A stretch of DNA of 33,407 nt from Planotetraspora silvatica (GCF_016863315.1 NZ_BOOQ01000065.1:1-33407); one strand, 5' to 3'. Counted from the stretch's first letter, positions 1 through 8,560 are shown. Translations and numbers: made by a program. The notes: generated by a model from the sequence alone, not told the origin.

Positions 1-514
1 CTAGCCGCAGGCTCGCGGCGTGGCTCGTGTCGCCGAACAGCCGCTTGCCGGCGCCGAGGACGACGGGGTAGACCATGAGCCGATACTCGTCGACGAGGCC
101 ATGCTCGGCGAGCGTCCGGACGAGTTGCCCGCTGCCGTTGACGAGGATGTCGCCGTCCGACCGCCGCTTGAGCTCCACGACCTCCTCGGCGATGTCTCCC
201 CTGATCACGGTGGAGTTGCTCCATCCCGGCTCGCCCAGCGTCGTGGAGACGACGTATTTCGGCATGCCATTCATCCTGTCGGCGAAGCCCATCGGATCAG
301 TCCTCGTCGGCCAAGCCGCCGCGAAGCCCTCATAGGTGACGCGGCCCAACAGGAGAGCGCTGGCGGCGAAGATCTCGTCGAGCTTGAACTTGTGGCCGTC
401 CTCGCCGCGATCGAACTGGAAGGCCCAGCCCGAGCGGTCGAATTCCGGATGGTCACCGGGACCTTCCATGACCCCGTCGATAGTCAGGAACTGCGACACG
501 ACGATCTTCGACAT
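1..514 (-). CDS. Dihydrofolate reductase-like (RibD C-terminal domain) protein, partial
   Basis: The minus-strand frame opens at ATG 514 with a strong AAGGAGG ribosome site about 7 bases upstream and stays open to the left edge, so 171 residues are visible and the C-terminus is missing. It begins MSKIVVSQFLTIDGVMEGPG, the typical first strand and loop of the DHFR-like/RibD-C family. It continues with a LLLGRVTYEGF helix, a PKYVVSTTL strand, DILVNGSGQLVRTL (the glycine-rich NADPH-binding stretch) and GLVDEYRLMVYPVVLGAGKRLF, which is near the family's end. Family members are about 180-190 residues, so little is lost. These proteins are cytosolic and presumed NADPH-dependent reductases, but the substrate is unknown. 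A truncated homologue of the same fold lies at 6378-6605. Fold assignment is secure; the reaction is not. Confidence 0.9.
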   Translation of the reverse strand, partial: MSKIVVSQFLTIDGVMEGPGDHPEFDRSGWAFQFDRGEDGHKFKLDEIFAASALLLGRVTYEGFAAAWPTRTDPMGFADRMNGMPKYVVSTTLGEPGWSNSTVIRGDIAEEVVELKRRSDGDILVNGSGQLVRTLAEHGLVDEYRLMVYPVVLGAGKRLFGDTSHAASLRL

Positions 515-1186
515 TCCGTCCTCCTTGCTGGGGATCAGCGCAATGGTGCGGCCGGCCCCGACCTTCAGGAGCGGTCGACGATCGGCCGTTCCGGGGGCGC
601 GGCGTTAACTGTGCTACCGAATACTAGTTCTGTCAAGGCAGAAAAAATTGTCGGTGCTCGTGTCTCGGATCTCGGTCCGTCACCTCGACCACAGCTTTCA
701 AGGCGGCCCGGCCCCGCAAGGCCAGTCACTTTCCTAGGGCATCCGTCAAGCATGTGGTGGGACAGAACCGTCAATCATGTCGCGGGACTGGACAAGACGC
801 TGACGCTGATGTGTGACCACCTACATGTCGCGTGGTCAGCGTGTTAAAGATCGCGATCAGCGGACGCGTATGAGACGCGCGGCCGATGAGCAGCCCTTTC
901 TGAGCAGCATGCTCGGGCGATGCCGTGCTGACGTTGCCGCCTCCTGGTCTGCCCCCATCCTCCTTGTAGCTGCCGGTCCCCAGGTCGGGAGCGCCGTGTC
1001 AAGGGTCTGCGAAGCTGATCGCGAAGCGACGCCGTAGGCGTCCTTGACTCGGCGGGCACGGCCGGGACACTCAAGCAGCGAGGAGGACAAAGGACCCTGG
1101 CACGAAGTCTCGATGTCAAGACACCGCTGACCGCAATGATCGAGGTCCGAACGTACCGTCCATGGGTCTTGTGACAGGATCGCGTG
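515..1186. other. Intergenic region without a supported gene
   Basis: This 670-base stretch separates the DHFR-like gene from the divergent VOC gene. Frames on both strands give only arginine/serine-rich translations of the kind produced by non-coding high-GC DNA. A fairly strong ribosome-site-like GAGGAGGACAAAGG near 1080 is not followed by a convincing reading frame. The stretch may contain decayed mobile-element DNA, but nothing could be named. Confidence 0.5.
814..838. promoter_or_regulatory. Inverted repeat, possible operator
   Basis: TGACCAC (814-820) and GTGGTCA (832-838) form a perfect 7-bp inverted repeat with an 11-base centre, a size suited to a dimeric regulator. It lies about 300 bases upstream of the DHFR-like start and 350 upstream of the VOC start, so its target is unclear. 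Confidence 0.3.
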
Positions 1187-1582
1187 ATGCTGCAACTCAC
1201 CGATTTCATCATCGACTGCCCGGACACGATGAAGCTGGCGGCCTTCTACTCCGAGGTGACGGGCCGCCCGATCAAGGAAGGCAGCCACGAGAACTGGGCC
1301 GGCATCAAGTTCGGCGAGGTCGAGCTGGCCTTCATCCGGGTGGACGACTACCGCGCTCCGCAGTGGCCCGACAGCGAGCACCCCAAGCAGTTCCACCTCG
1401 ACTTCGAAGTGAACGAGATCGAGTCCGAGCAGCGCCGCGTCCTCGACCTCGGCGCGACGCTGCAGCAGGACTTCATCGGTCCCGACGGCTACGGCTGGCG
1501 GGTCTACACCGACCCGATCGGCCACCCCTTCTGCCTGTGCCGCAACAAGGGCGTCATCTGGACCGACCAGGGCCTGATCTAG
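1187..1582 (+). CDS. VOC (glyoxalase/bleomycin-resistance fold) family protein
   Basis: This 131-residue protein begins MLQLTDFIIDCPDTMKLAAF. It shows the two beta-alpha-beta-beta-beta modules of the vicinal-oxygen-chelate fold: FIIDCPD...LAAFYSEVTGRP, then KFGEVELAFIRV, then QFHLDFEVNEIESEQRRVLDLGA and GWRVYTDPIGHPFCLCR. It resembles the stand-alone Glyoxalase_6-like proteins common in actinomycetes. The likely metal or ligand positions are His in KQFHLDF and the acidic residues of the first module, but no enzymatic activity can be assigned. Start: ATG 1187 is preferred; a GTG directly before it (1184) would add one residue. It stands alone between long intergenic stretches, so no operon partner hints at a role. 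Confidence 0.85.
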   Translation: MLQLTDFIIDCPDTMKLAAFYSEVTGRPIKEGSHENWAGIKFGEVELAFIRVDDYRAPQWPDSEHPKQFHLDFEVNEIESEQRRVLDLGATLQQDFIGPDGYGWRVYTDPIGHPFCLCRNKGVIWTDQGLI

Positions 1583-1911
1583 CCCAGGCGTAGCCATGCC
1601 GGGTCGGGGTGGTCCCGCGAGTGAAGTCACCGCCCCTGCTGGGCTCGACTGGGTCGATGGCAGGCGGGGTGGGCACTCATCCAAGGACACCGCCGCCCTG
1701 TGCAGGTGATCGCCTCGATCTGGCGTGCCCGCTGCGGGACCTGTGTCGAGCACGCCCGCATCCACGCCCCCGGCCTTCGGCTGTCATCGTTGCTTTGCTC
1801 GGTCCTTGTCGGACTGTCCTGGCATCATGCACGCATGCTTCCCCTGCTTCCCCGCAACGGCGAAAAGACCCTTGATGCCGACGAGCAGCTCGCCGAGCTC
1901 GAGGCCGGCCA
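1583..1911. other. Intergenic region with a 27-residue upstream ORF
   Basis: No full-length gene is seen. A short frame from ATG 1835 to TGA 1918 (beginning MLPLLPRNGEKTLDADEQLA) has an acidic, Leu/Ala/Glu-rich end. Its stop overlaps the ATG at 1912 of the metallo-hydrolase in the arrangement AATGCTGA, which is typical of translational coupling. It could be a small leader protein or the tail of a gene that lost its front. The rest of the stretch shows nothing recognisable. Confidence 0.4.
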
Positions 1912-2727
1912 ATGCTGAGGCAGGTCGCACAGGGTGTGTGGGTCCATGAGAGCGAGTTCTGCCAGAGCAACGCCGTTGTCGTGCTGGGCCGGGGCGGCGT
2001 GTTGCTCATCGACGCCGGGATCCACGGCGATGAGATGGCGTGTCTCGCGAACGACCTGTCCGATGTGGGTCAGGCCGTGGTGGCCGGCTTCTCGACGCAT
2101 CCGCATTGGGATCACCTGCTCTGGCACGCGAGCCTCGGTGGAGCGCCGCGTTACGGCACCGCGCTTTGCGTGACTACTGCCCGAGACCGGCTGGCGGGCG
2201 GGATCGATCCGGTCCGGCTCGGCATCCCCGAGGACGTGCCGCTGGAACTGCTCGGGAACATCACCGGCCTGCCCGAGGCAACTGCACGAATTCCGTGGGA
2301 TGGCCCGGTGGTGCGGATCCTCGAGCATCAGGCCCACGCACCCGGCCACGCGGCGCTGCTGATTGAGGAACACCGGGTTCTCGTCGCCGGCGACATGCTG
2401 TCCGATGTGTTGATTCCGATGCTCGACGTGAACGGCACCGTTGACCCGGTTGAGAACTATCTCGCCGCGCTGCGGTTGCTCGAGAGCGTGGCGGGCGGCG
2501 TTGACATTGTCGTCCCCGGCCACGGGTCCGTCGGCGGATTCGACCAGGTACAGGCACGGATCGACCAGGATCGGGCGTACGTACTCGCGTTGCGGAACGG
2601 CCAAGTCCCCGCCGACCCACGGGTCGGCCCATCGGCCAAGCCTGGCTGGGAGTGGGTGAGCGACGTGCACGAAGGGCAACTCCAACGCCTTGCCCAAAGA
2701 AGCGAGCGCGACGGGACGCCCCGCTAG
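1912..2727 (+). CDS. Metallo-beta-lactamase-fold hydrolase
   Basis: A 271-residue protein. Its sequence shows the MBL-fold metal-site motifs in order: GGVLLIDAG near residues 28-36, the HxHxDH motif as HPHWDH at 63-68, a later HAPGHAALLI histidine, the bridging aspartate in VAGDMLSD, and a terminal VVPGHGSV. All metal ligands are present, so it should be an active hydrolase binding one or two metal ions, probably zinc. There is no signal peptide, so it is cytosolic. It has the length of generic MBL-fold hydrolases, so the substrate cannot be inferred. The start at ATG 1912 overlaps the stop of a short upstream frame. The first tRNA-Gly att remnant lies about 120 bases downstream of its stop. 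Confidence 0.9.
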   Translation: MLRQVAQGVWVHESEFCQSNAVVVLGRGGVLLIDAGIHGDEMACLANDLSDVGQAVVAGFSTHPHWDHLLWHASLGGAPRYGTALCVTTARDRLAGGIDPVRLGIPEDVPLELLGNITGLPEATARIPWDGPVVRILEHQAHAPGHAALLIEEHRVLVAGDMLSDVLIPMLDVNGTVDPVENYLAALRLLESVAGGVDIVVPGHGSVGGFDQVQARIDQDRAYVLALRNGQVPADPRVGPSAKPGWEWVSDVHEGQLQRLAQRSERDGTPR

Positions 2728-2846
2728 CGATCAGTGTGCGGCACGCGGTGGTCCCTGCCAGTGCCACACCCACGGTCACGCGCCTGCGCATCCTGCGGCC
2801 CCGCTTCACGATCTCGGCCAGGTGGGGAGGCTGCACGAAAGCGGCG

Positions 2847-2884
2847 GGGTGACGGGAATCGAACCCGCGCTGTCAGCTCGGGAA
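2847..2884 (-). repeat. tRNA-Gly(CCC) 3' fragment, att copy 1 (flank family III)
   Basis: The minus-strand complement of the tRNA T-arm, variable region and 3' anticodon stem is recognisable, but the acceptor end is altered and one base of the anticodon stem differs (CAGCTCGGGAA). Identity stops in the anticodon loop, as in the other copies. No 5' half of a tRNA follows, so this is an attachment-site relic and not a gene. Confidence 0.8.
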
Positions 2885-2970
2885 GTGCGTGGGTCACGGC
2901 CGTTAGGGGTGTTGACCTGGGCATGCGACCTGGCATGAGTGACCGTGGTTGACCCTTCGTCACCCTGGTT

Positions 2971-2990
2971 AATGGCCCGCTAATGGCCCG
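2971..2990. repeat. Arm-type doublet AATGGCCCG x2, period 11
   Basis: AATGGCCCG at 2971 and 2982, joined by CT. It begins exactly 87 bp to the right of att copy 1. Interpreted as an integrase or excisionase arm site; the same doublet recurs at 24111 at the same distance. Confidence 0.75.
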
Positions 2991-3279
2991 AGAGCCAGCC
3001 TGACTGGCTCAAGGTGGATCGATAGCGGGCGTGGATCTTGTCGGCCGAGCACCGCCACGCTCACGTAACCGGGCGCCAACGTAGGCCGCCAGCTCGTCCG
3101 GTTTTGACAAAACATTTGAGATCAAATATTGGCTCCCGGGACGATGTCGTACTGATGGAGAGTGCGAGGAGGATGGATCCAGGTAAAGGCCTTGTATTCG
3201 CGAGCGGGGCGACGGCTTTCCTCCCGAAGGCGGCGCTCACGAAGACGGAGATACCGCAGGCCTCCCTCCGATCCTGCAC
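2991..3279. other. Upstream region of the LAL regulator
   Basis: Contains an inverted repeat GAGCCAG/CTGGCTC just after the arm doublet and a promoter-like block at 3104-3132. A short frame from ATG 3154 or 3172, ending at 3283 and preceded by GAGGAGG, could encode about 40 residues, but its translation has no recognisable features. Confidence 0.4.
3104..3132 (+). promoter_or_regulatory. Promoter with a palindrome in its spacer
   Basis: A consensus -35 TTGACA (3104-3109) is followed 17 bases later by TATTGG (3127-3132), a weak -10. Between them lies the palindrome ATTTGA-GA-TCAAAT (3114-3127). A protein bound there would block RNA polymerase. The nearest downstream gene is the LAL regulator starting near 3280, so autoregulation or control by another factor is possible. 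Confidence 0.5.
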
Positions 3280-6174
3280 TTGACACGGGCTGACGTACGG
3301 GTGATTTATGGATTTATGGGGCATTCAACCCATGCTGACCGCGAAGCTGTCGACAGGTCCAATTTCTGCCGATCATCGTGGCCTGGTTGGCGTGGCCGCG
3401 CCCGGGAGTGGAAGCTTGTCGTCGGTTTGCTGCAGGCGGCCAAGGTCGGCCGGGGTGGGGTCTTACTGGTTGAGGGCCGGTCGGGCGTCGGAAAGAGTCG
3501 CATGCTCGGCATCACCGCCACCGCGGCAGCGGGGATGGGGCTAGGAGTCGCCCAGGGCGCGGCGGACGAACTGACCCAGCTGATACCGCTGGCCCCGCTG
3601 ACATCGGCGCTCGGGAAATCGGGCCGCGCGCTTCCCGCGGGCGGTCACATGAACATCTGTGGTCCGGCCGATCAGCGACTGCTGCTGGTAGAACAACTGC
3701 AGGGACCGTTGGAGCAGCGGGTGGCTCAGGAACCGATGCTTCTCGCGTTGGATGACGTGCAGTGGGCTGACCCGATAACTCTGCTGGCGTTGCGGTCGAT
3801 GACCAGAGATCTCGCCTCCTATCCGCTCGTCTGGATGCTGTCTCGTACGAGCGGCAGCGGCGACTGTCCGCGCCTCGACTGTCTGTTCGATGTGCTGGAA
3901 CGTGATGGCGCGATCCGGATCACGTTGGAGGCGTTGGACGAGCGAGCAGTGGCAGACGTCGTCACCGACGTCCTCGGGGCAGCGCCCGAACCGGACGTGC
4001 TGGCCCTGGCCGGCATCGTGGACGGCAATCCTTTCCAGCTCGTCGATCTCCTTGAGAAGCTCAAAAGCGAGGGCGTCTTCCAGATCGCCGATGGTCACGC
4101 GCGGATGGCGGCATGCCTGCCGCATGCTCAGGCAGTCACCCAGGAACGCCTGGAGGAGTTGTCCACACGGACCAGGCATCTGCTCCAGTGCGCCGGAATC
4201 TTAGGCCGTTCGTTCTCGGTGAAGGATCTGGCCGAAATGCTCGGCCAATCGACCAATGGTCTGTTGCCGATGCTGGAGGAGGCGACGTCGGCGGGCATCA
4301 TCGAACCCGCCGGGGAGGAGCTCACCTTCCGGCACGATCTGCTGTGGCAGGCGGTGATCGGGACCATCCCCACCCCGGTCCGCCGGTCCCTGCACCACGA
4401 CGCAGGGAAGATGCTGCTCAAACGCGGCGGGTCGGCCGTTCCCGCCGCCGCGCACCTGATTCACAGCGCCGGCCGCGGTGATACGTCCGCACTGCTCGGA
4501 TTGGACCAAGCGGCGCGGGAGGTGCTGCGGTCCTCACCGCAGACCGCCGCCGACCTCGCCCTGCGGGCGCTTGAACTCAGCGGCTCCGCCGACCCTGACT
4601 GGTTCGGTCGCGCCGCCACAGCGGTCGACGCCCTGACGGTGATCGGACGGCTGTCCGAGGCAGCCGATCTTGCCCGTGCCGCACTCGGCAGGGCCCCGCC
4701 TCTGCACGGCCCTCGCCTGCGATGCGCGCTGGCGCACATCCTGCTGCTGAGCGGCCGACCGGCGGATGCGGTATCCGAGGCCGAAAGCCTCCTCGCCCAA
4801 AAAGACCTGCCCGAGGACCTTCGCGGCATCGCCGAATGGACGATGTTCTGGGGGCTTACCTGCCTGAACGACTTCCGGAAAGGACGACAACGAGCGGAAG
4901 CCGTTCTGGCCGACCGCGAGCGGCACGCCGATGCCGCCGTCGTCGGAGCTCTCCTGTTGCTCGCTCGGTTCGCTATGGTCGATGGGCGGATCGCCGACTC
5001 GTTCGCGCATCTACGCGAAGCCTTGCACATCACCGACCGCGGCACCGTCGAAGCCATCCAGCGCCCGTATACGCGCCTGATACTGAGCCTCCACTACAGA
5101 GCCATGCGTGAGTTCGATGCGGCCGACATCGCCATCCAGGCCGCCGAGGAGGAAATCAACGACCTCGGGCTGACCGTGCTCGCCGCACAACCCGCACTGT
5201 TCCGCTCCGTGCTGAATCTGGGCGTCGGTCGACTTGATGACGCCGCCGCCGAGGCTCAGGCCGGGAAAATGATCGCCGAGGAGTTGGGCACGCACGGGTT
5301 CATCCGCGTCGGACTGTCCATGCTCGCTGTCGTTGCCCTGCGGCAGGGTGACCTCGACGCCGCGGTCGGGCACATCGAGCGATGTCAGTCCATCCCCGCC
5401 GCGCCCGAGATGTTGTTCGGATCGGTGTGGGAAAGGTGGGTGATGGCGGCGGTGGCCGAGGCCCAGGGTGATCCCGGGCGGGCGATCGAGATCCTCCACG
5501 CCATTTACACCGACGATGAGGAGCGGCGCTGGGCACTGCTCACGACGCCTCTTACGGCCGCCTGGATGACTCGGCTGGCGCTGGCCGCGGCGAACCGTCC
5601 GTATGCGCAGGCCATCGTTGACACGGCCGAGTACCTGGCCCGAAACAACCCGGACTTCCCCGTCTTCGCCATCACGTTCGCCCACGCCCGCGGCATTTTC
5701 CACCAGGACCCCGACGCGTTGGCCGCCGCCGCTGATCAGCCTGAGCCGTGGGCACGCGCCTTGGTCGCCGAAGACCTCGGCGTCTTGTGGGCCACCACGT
5801 CCGGCGCCGATGCCTCGGCGAAGGCCGTCGACAGCCTGGATGAGGCGCTCGACGGTTATGAGCGCATCGGTGCGCTCTGGGACGTGGCCCGGGTGCGAGC
5901 CCGGCTGCGGGCGCTTGGCGTACGGCGCCGCCACTGGACTCAATCCCAGCGGCCGACCTTCGGATGGGACAGCCTCACCGACACAGAACGCGCCGTCGCC
6001 GGCTTGATCGCCAGAGGGATGACCAACCGCCAGGCCGCCGAGCGGATGTTCCTGTCGCCTCACACGGTGTCCACCCACCTTCGCCGGATGTTCAGCAAAC
6101 TCGACATCGCATCCCGCGCCGAGCTGGCCTGCATCGTTGCCAAAGAATGCCCTGAGCTCATCAAGGGCGCTTAA
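3280..6174 (+). CDS. LAL-type (large ATP-binding LuxR) transcriptional regulator
   Basis: Up to 964 residues from TTG 3280. An N-terminal AAA/STAND-type NTPase domain carries a Walker A (GRSGVGKS, near residues 67-76) and a Walker B (LLALDDVQWAD, near 158-168). A long alpha-helical, TPR-like middle region follows. The C-terminus has a LuxR helix-turn-helix: LTDTERAVAGLIARGMTNRQ, then SPHTVSTHLRRMFSKLDI, near residues 898-957. Such proteins switch on genes for secondary metabolism or sugar use in response to an unknown ligand. The family usually begins with a LVGRxxE block; here it reads WRGRAREW near residue 38, so the true start may be GTG 3301, ATG 3316 or later. No target operon is adjacent on the same strand except perhaps the glycosyltransferase at 6685. 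Family assignment is firm; the start is uncertain. Confidence 0.92.
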   Translation: MTRADVRVIYGFMGHSTHADREAVDRSNFCRSSWPGWRGRAREWKLVVGLLQAAKVGRGGVLLVEGRSGVGKSRMLGITATAAAGMGLGVAQGAADELTQLIPLAPLTSALGKSGRALPAGGHMNICGPADQRLLLVEQLQGPLEQRVAQEPMLLALDDVQWADPITLLALRSMTRDLASYPLVWMLSRTSGSGDCPRLDCLFDVLERDGAIRITLEALDERAVADVVTDVLGAAPEPDVLALAGIVDGNPFQLVDLLEKLKSEGVFQIADGHARMAACLPHAQAVTQERLEELSTRTRHLLQCAGILGRSFSVKDLAEMLGQSTNGLLPMLEEATSAGIIEPAGEELTFRHDLLWQAVIGTIPTPVRRSLHHDAGKMLLKRGGSAVPAAAHLIHSAGRGDTSALLGLDQAAREVLRSSPQTAADLALRALELSGSADPDWFGRAATAVDALTVIGRLSEAADLARAALGRAPPLHGPRLRCALAHILLLSGRPADAVSEAESLLAQKDLPEDLRGIAEWTMFWGLTCLNDFRKGRQRAEAVLADRERHADAAVVGALLLLARFAMVDGRIADSFAHLREALHITDRGTVEAIQRPYTRLILSLHYRAMREFDAADIAIQAAEEEINDLGLTVLAAQPALFRSVLNLGVGRLDDAAAEAQAGKMIAEELGTHGFIRVGLSMLAVVALRQGDLDAAVGHIERCQSIPAAPEMLFGSVWERWVMAAVAEAQGDPGRAIEILHAIYTDDEERRWALLTTPLTAAWMTRLALAAANRPYAQAIVDTAEYLARNNPDFPVFAITFAHARGIFHQDPDALAAAADQPEPWARALVAEDLGVLWATTSGADASAKAVDSLDEALDGYERIGALWDVARVRARLRALGVRRRHWTQSQRPTFGWDSLTDTERAVAGLIARGMTNRQAAERMFLSPHTVSTHLRRMFSKLDIASRAELACIVAKECPELIKGA

Positions 6175-6377
6175 GCCCAGGTATGTCGTGAGCGCCGGAT
6201 GGTCTCCGATCGCCAACGCTTGGGCGGAGCCCATGTCGATCAACCCGAGATATCCCTCAACGGCGCACGCACGGCCGTAGTCGCCTTCCGAGTCCGGATA
6301 GTCCCGTGGTGCGCCTCGCTCGCCGCCCACCTCGCGGCGGTCCAGGCCGCCGAGCTCACCGACAAGAAGGAGCATTG
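6175..6377. other. Gap with a short coding relic
   Basis: Just before 6378 a frame reads SLAAHLAAVQAAELTDKKEH and stops with TGA, overlapping the next ATG (TGATG). This looks like the last 20-30 residues of a lost gene, possibly a MerR-type regulator tail, once translationally coupled to the DHFR-like gene. Identification is speculative. Confidence 0.3.
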
Positions 6378-6605
6378 ATGGACCCCGAATCGCCACAACT
6401 CGCCTTCATCATCGGCGGGGCGAACCTGGCCGCCAGGGCAATGGCTGCGGGCCTGGTCGACGAATGCCGGCTGTTCGTCTGGCCCATGATCGTCGGCGGC
6501 GGCAAACCGGCCCTGCCAGCGGGCATCCGCACCGACCTCGAGCTCCTCGACGAGCACCGATTCGACAACGGCGTCGTACGCCTCCGCTACCGCATCCCAA
6601 CATGA
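6378..6605 (+). pseudogene. Truncated dihydrofolate reductase-like (RibD-C) gene
   Basis: The 75-residue frame has an AGAAGGAG ribosome site and starts MDPESPQLAFIIGGANLAAR. It continues GLVDECRLFVWPMIVGGGKP, then LELLDEHRFDNGVVRLRYRI. This is only the last 40% of a DHFR-like/RibD-C protein: the NADPH-binding glycine motif and the final strands are present, but the N-terminal active-site half is absent. Because a ribosome site directly precedes the ATG, a small protein may still be made, but it could not form the fold. It is a different gene from the partial DHFR-like protein at the left edge; its C-terminal half follows the GGGKPALP subfamily. Confidence 0.75.
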
Positions 6606-6684
6606 CCGCTCCCCAGACCCCTTTCTCAGTAGTGCCGGTGGATGACGGTTCCTCCTAGCGCTGCAACGGCGCGGAGATCACAAT

Positions 6685-8181
6685 GTGACGGTGTCGGAAT
6701 CACGCGGGCGTACCTGGTCTCTTGCCGTTCCCTGGCTGGTAGTCGTGGTGGCCGGTTTGACGGTCGCTCTGTTGCTGGCGTTCTCTGGCGCATACGGCTT
6801 CCTGGGCGACGAGATGTACTTCGTCGTGGCGGGGCGGCATCCCGCTTTCGGCTACGTAGACCAGCCGCCGCTGACCCCGCTCCTGTCCGCCGCCTCGGTG
6901 GCCCTGCTGGGAGTCTCGCCGACCGCGGTCCGGGTGTTGCCGGCCCTGGAGACGGCGCTCATCGTCGTCCTCGTCGCGCTCATCTCGCGCGACCTCGGCG
7001 GGTCCCGGCGGGCGCAGTTCCTGGCGGCCGTCACGGCCGCTGTCTCCGGCTATCTCGCCGCCGGCCACATGGACACCACGACAGGTCTCGACCTGGTCGC
7101 CTGGGCGTTCATCCTGTGGCTGATGGTCCGGCTTCTCGCCGGTGCCGATCGGCGCCTGTGGCTGGTGGTGGGCCTGACCGCCGGCATAGGGCTGCAGAAC
7201 AAGGACACCCTGTTGTTCCTGGCCGCGGGGCTGGCCCTCGGCTTGCTCGTCGCCCGGCGCTGGGACGTCGTCCGCTCGGTGTGGCCGTGGGCGGCTGTTG
7301 GGATCGCTCTCCTGCTCTGGGCGCCGAACCTCGTCTGGCAGGCGGCGAACGGCTGGCCCCAGCTCACCATGGCCTCGCGCATCGCCGGGTACGCGGCCGA
7401 CAACCGCGCCCAGATCCTGCCCCTGCTCTGGCTCTTCACCGGACCGCTTCTGTTCGCTGTGAGCCTGGCCGGATCGGTCTGGCTTCTGCGCTCAAGGGAC
7501 GCGGTCCCGTGGCGGGCGATCGGCATAGCCGGCCCCGTGGCCCTCGCCTTCGTCGTCGTGACCGGGGGCAAGGCCTACTATGCGATCGGTAGCGCGGCCG
7601 TGTTCATGGCCGCCGGTTCGATCGTCATCGACCGCTGGCTCGCACGCGGCCATGCTCGTCTCAAGGGGTCGATCTTCGCCGTCGCAGCTGTGGTCTCGGG
7701 TCTGTTCCTCGCGTTCCTGACGCTGCCGGTTCTGCCTGTCGCCACCTATGCCGCCAGCACCCTTCCGGCCACGGTCCCGGACACCCCGAACCAGATCGGC
7801 TGGCCGACGTTCGCCTCCACGGTCGAGGGCGTGGTGGCTGCCCTGCCCGCCGACGAGCGCGCCCGGGCGGTGATCCTGACCAATGACTACAGTGAGGCGA
7901 GCGCACTCGACCTGCTCGGATCGGGGTTGCCGCCCGTCTACTCCGGTCACAACTCGTACTGGTCATGGGGCCCGCCACCGCCTCGACGCACGGTTGTCGT
8001 CCACGTCGGCGACTGGCGGCCCACCGACTGGAGCAGGTTCTTCGTCGGCTGCCACGACGTGGCCCGGATTGACAACGGAGTGGGCGTTCCGAACGGCGAG
8101 CAGGGTAAGGCCGTCTCGGTCTGCACCGGTCTGAGATCGTCGTGGACCGCGATGTGGCCCGGGCTCCGGACCATCAGCTAG
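6685..8181 (+). CDS. Family 39 (ArnT/PMT-like) membrane glycosyltransferase
   Basis: A 498-residue integral membrane protein with about ten to twelve hydrophobic segments. After TM1 the first extracellular loop carries the acidic motif GDEMYFVVAGRHP followed by GYVDQPPLTPLL. This is the signature of the ArnT-like GT39 family, which moves sugars from polyprenyl-phosphate donors to lipids or proteins outside the membrane. A GLQNKDTLLFLAAG segment follows further on. The C-terminal soluble domain (about residues 370-498, with ILTNDYSEASALDLL and VYSGHNSYWSWGPPP) is typical of actinobacterial members. The GTG start at 6685 follows a GGAGATC ribosome site. The acceptor is unknown. It stands alone, 80 bases after the DHFR relic, and is followed by the att copy 2 module. 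Confidence 0.9.
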   Translation: MTVSESRGRTWSLAVPWLVVVVAGLTVALLLAFSGAYGFLGDEMYFVVAGRHPAFGYVDQPPLTPLLSAASVALLGVSPTAVRVLPALETALIVVLVALISRDLGGSRRAQFLAAVTAAVSGYLAAGHMDTTTGLDLVAWAFILWLMVRLLAGADRRLWLVVGLTAGIGLQNKDTLLFLAAGLALGLLVARRWDVVRSVWPWAAVGIALLLWAPNLVWQAANGWPQLTMASRIAGYAADNRAQILPLLWLFTGPLLFAVSLAGSVWLLRSRDAVPWRAIGIAGPVALAFVVVTGGKAYYAIGSAAVFMAAGSIVIDRWLARGHARLKGSIFAVAAVVSGLFLAFLTLPVLPVATYAASTLPATVPDTPNQIGWPTFASTVEGVVAALPADERARAVILTNDYSEASALDLLGSGLPPVYSGHNSYWSWGPPPPRRTVVVHVGDWRPTDWSRFFVGCHDVARIDNGVGVPNGEQGKAVSVCTGLRSSWTAMWPGLRTIS

Positions 8182-8265
8182 ACGAATCGTCCGGCCATTG
8201 TCGTTCTACGACAACCTGACCAGCAGTTCCAGGACTTGCCTGTAGTGGACTTAGAAACAGGCTCT

Positions 8266-8285
8266 AATTGCACGTCAATTGCACG
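8266..8285. repeat. Arm-type doublet AATTGCACG x2, period 11 (left arm)
   Basis: AATTGCACG at 8266 and 8277, joined by TC. It lies to the left of terminator and att copy 2, where the end of an element's integrase gene would be, so it is read as the opposite-arm site. The same motif is seen as a doublet at 27674 and as a single copy near 22354. Confidence 0.7.
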
Positions 8286-8313
8286 GAAGATCGAAATGGC
8301 GCTAAAAAAGATC

Positions 8314-8351
8314 AAGGCCCGGGTCGAGAAACTACCTCTGACCAGGGCCTT
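8314..8351. terminator. Hairpin terminator of att module 2
   Basis: AAGGCCCGGGTC pairs with GACCAGGGCCTT (one mismatch in 12) across a 14-base loop, preceded by a run of A on the left. The same hairpin precedes att copies 4, 7, 8 and 10. Confidence 0.75.
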
Positions 8352-8357
8352 CGTCGT

Positions 8358-8401
8358 TGGAGCGGGTGACGGGAATCGAACCCGCGCTGTCAGCTTGGGA
8401 A
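8358..8401 (-). repeat. tRNA-Gly(CCC) 3' fragment, att copy 2 (flank family I)
   Basis: Complete 3' half on the minus strand: CCA end (TGG at 8358), acceptor strand, T-arm, variable loop and 3' anticodon stem. It ends in the anticodon loop TTCCC. The right flank begins GTCTTTCAACA, as in copies 3, 5, 6 and 9. Confidence 0.85.
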
Positions 8402-8491
8402 GTCTTTCAACAGCATGCGTGCTGACCTGCACAAACGCTGGCCTGGGCATATGTGGGTCGAAGTGAGTGAGTGACGGTCACGTCCCGCTGA

Positions 8492-8505
8492 GTGGTGTAA
8501 CTCCA
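8492..8505. mobile_element. IS256-like terminal repeat fragment
   Basis: GTGGTGTAACTCCA is identical to 25050-25063, where it precedes the start of an IS256-type transposase relic, and resembles known IS256-family ends. Here it abuts the interrupted arm region of att copy 2, and no transposase frame follows. Confidence 0.5.
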
Positions 8506-8560
8506 GCCGATCATGTGGGGTCGGCGAGCAGGGTCACGCTTCTGGAGGTGATGCCGGGCA

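Noticed and set aside
857-1765. 302-residue minus-strand frame
   Set aside because: It runs antisense through the VOC gene and low-information DNA on both sides. It has no recognisable domain.
5011-6396. 461-residue minus-strand frame
   Set aside because: It lies antisense to the LAL regulator, whose domains and motifs are clear. The translation is a Gly/Arg/His-rich shadow.
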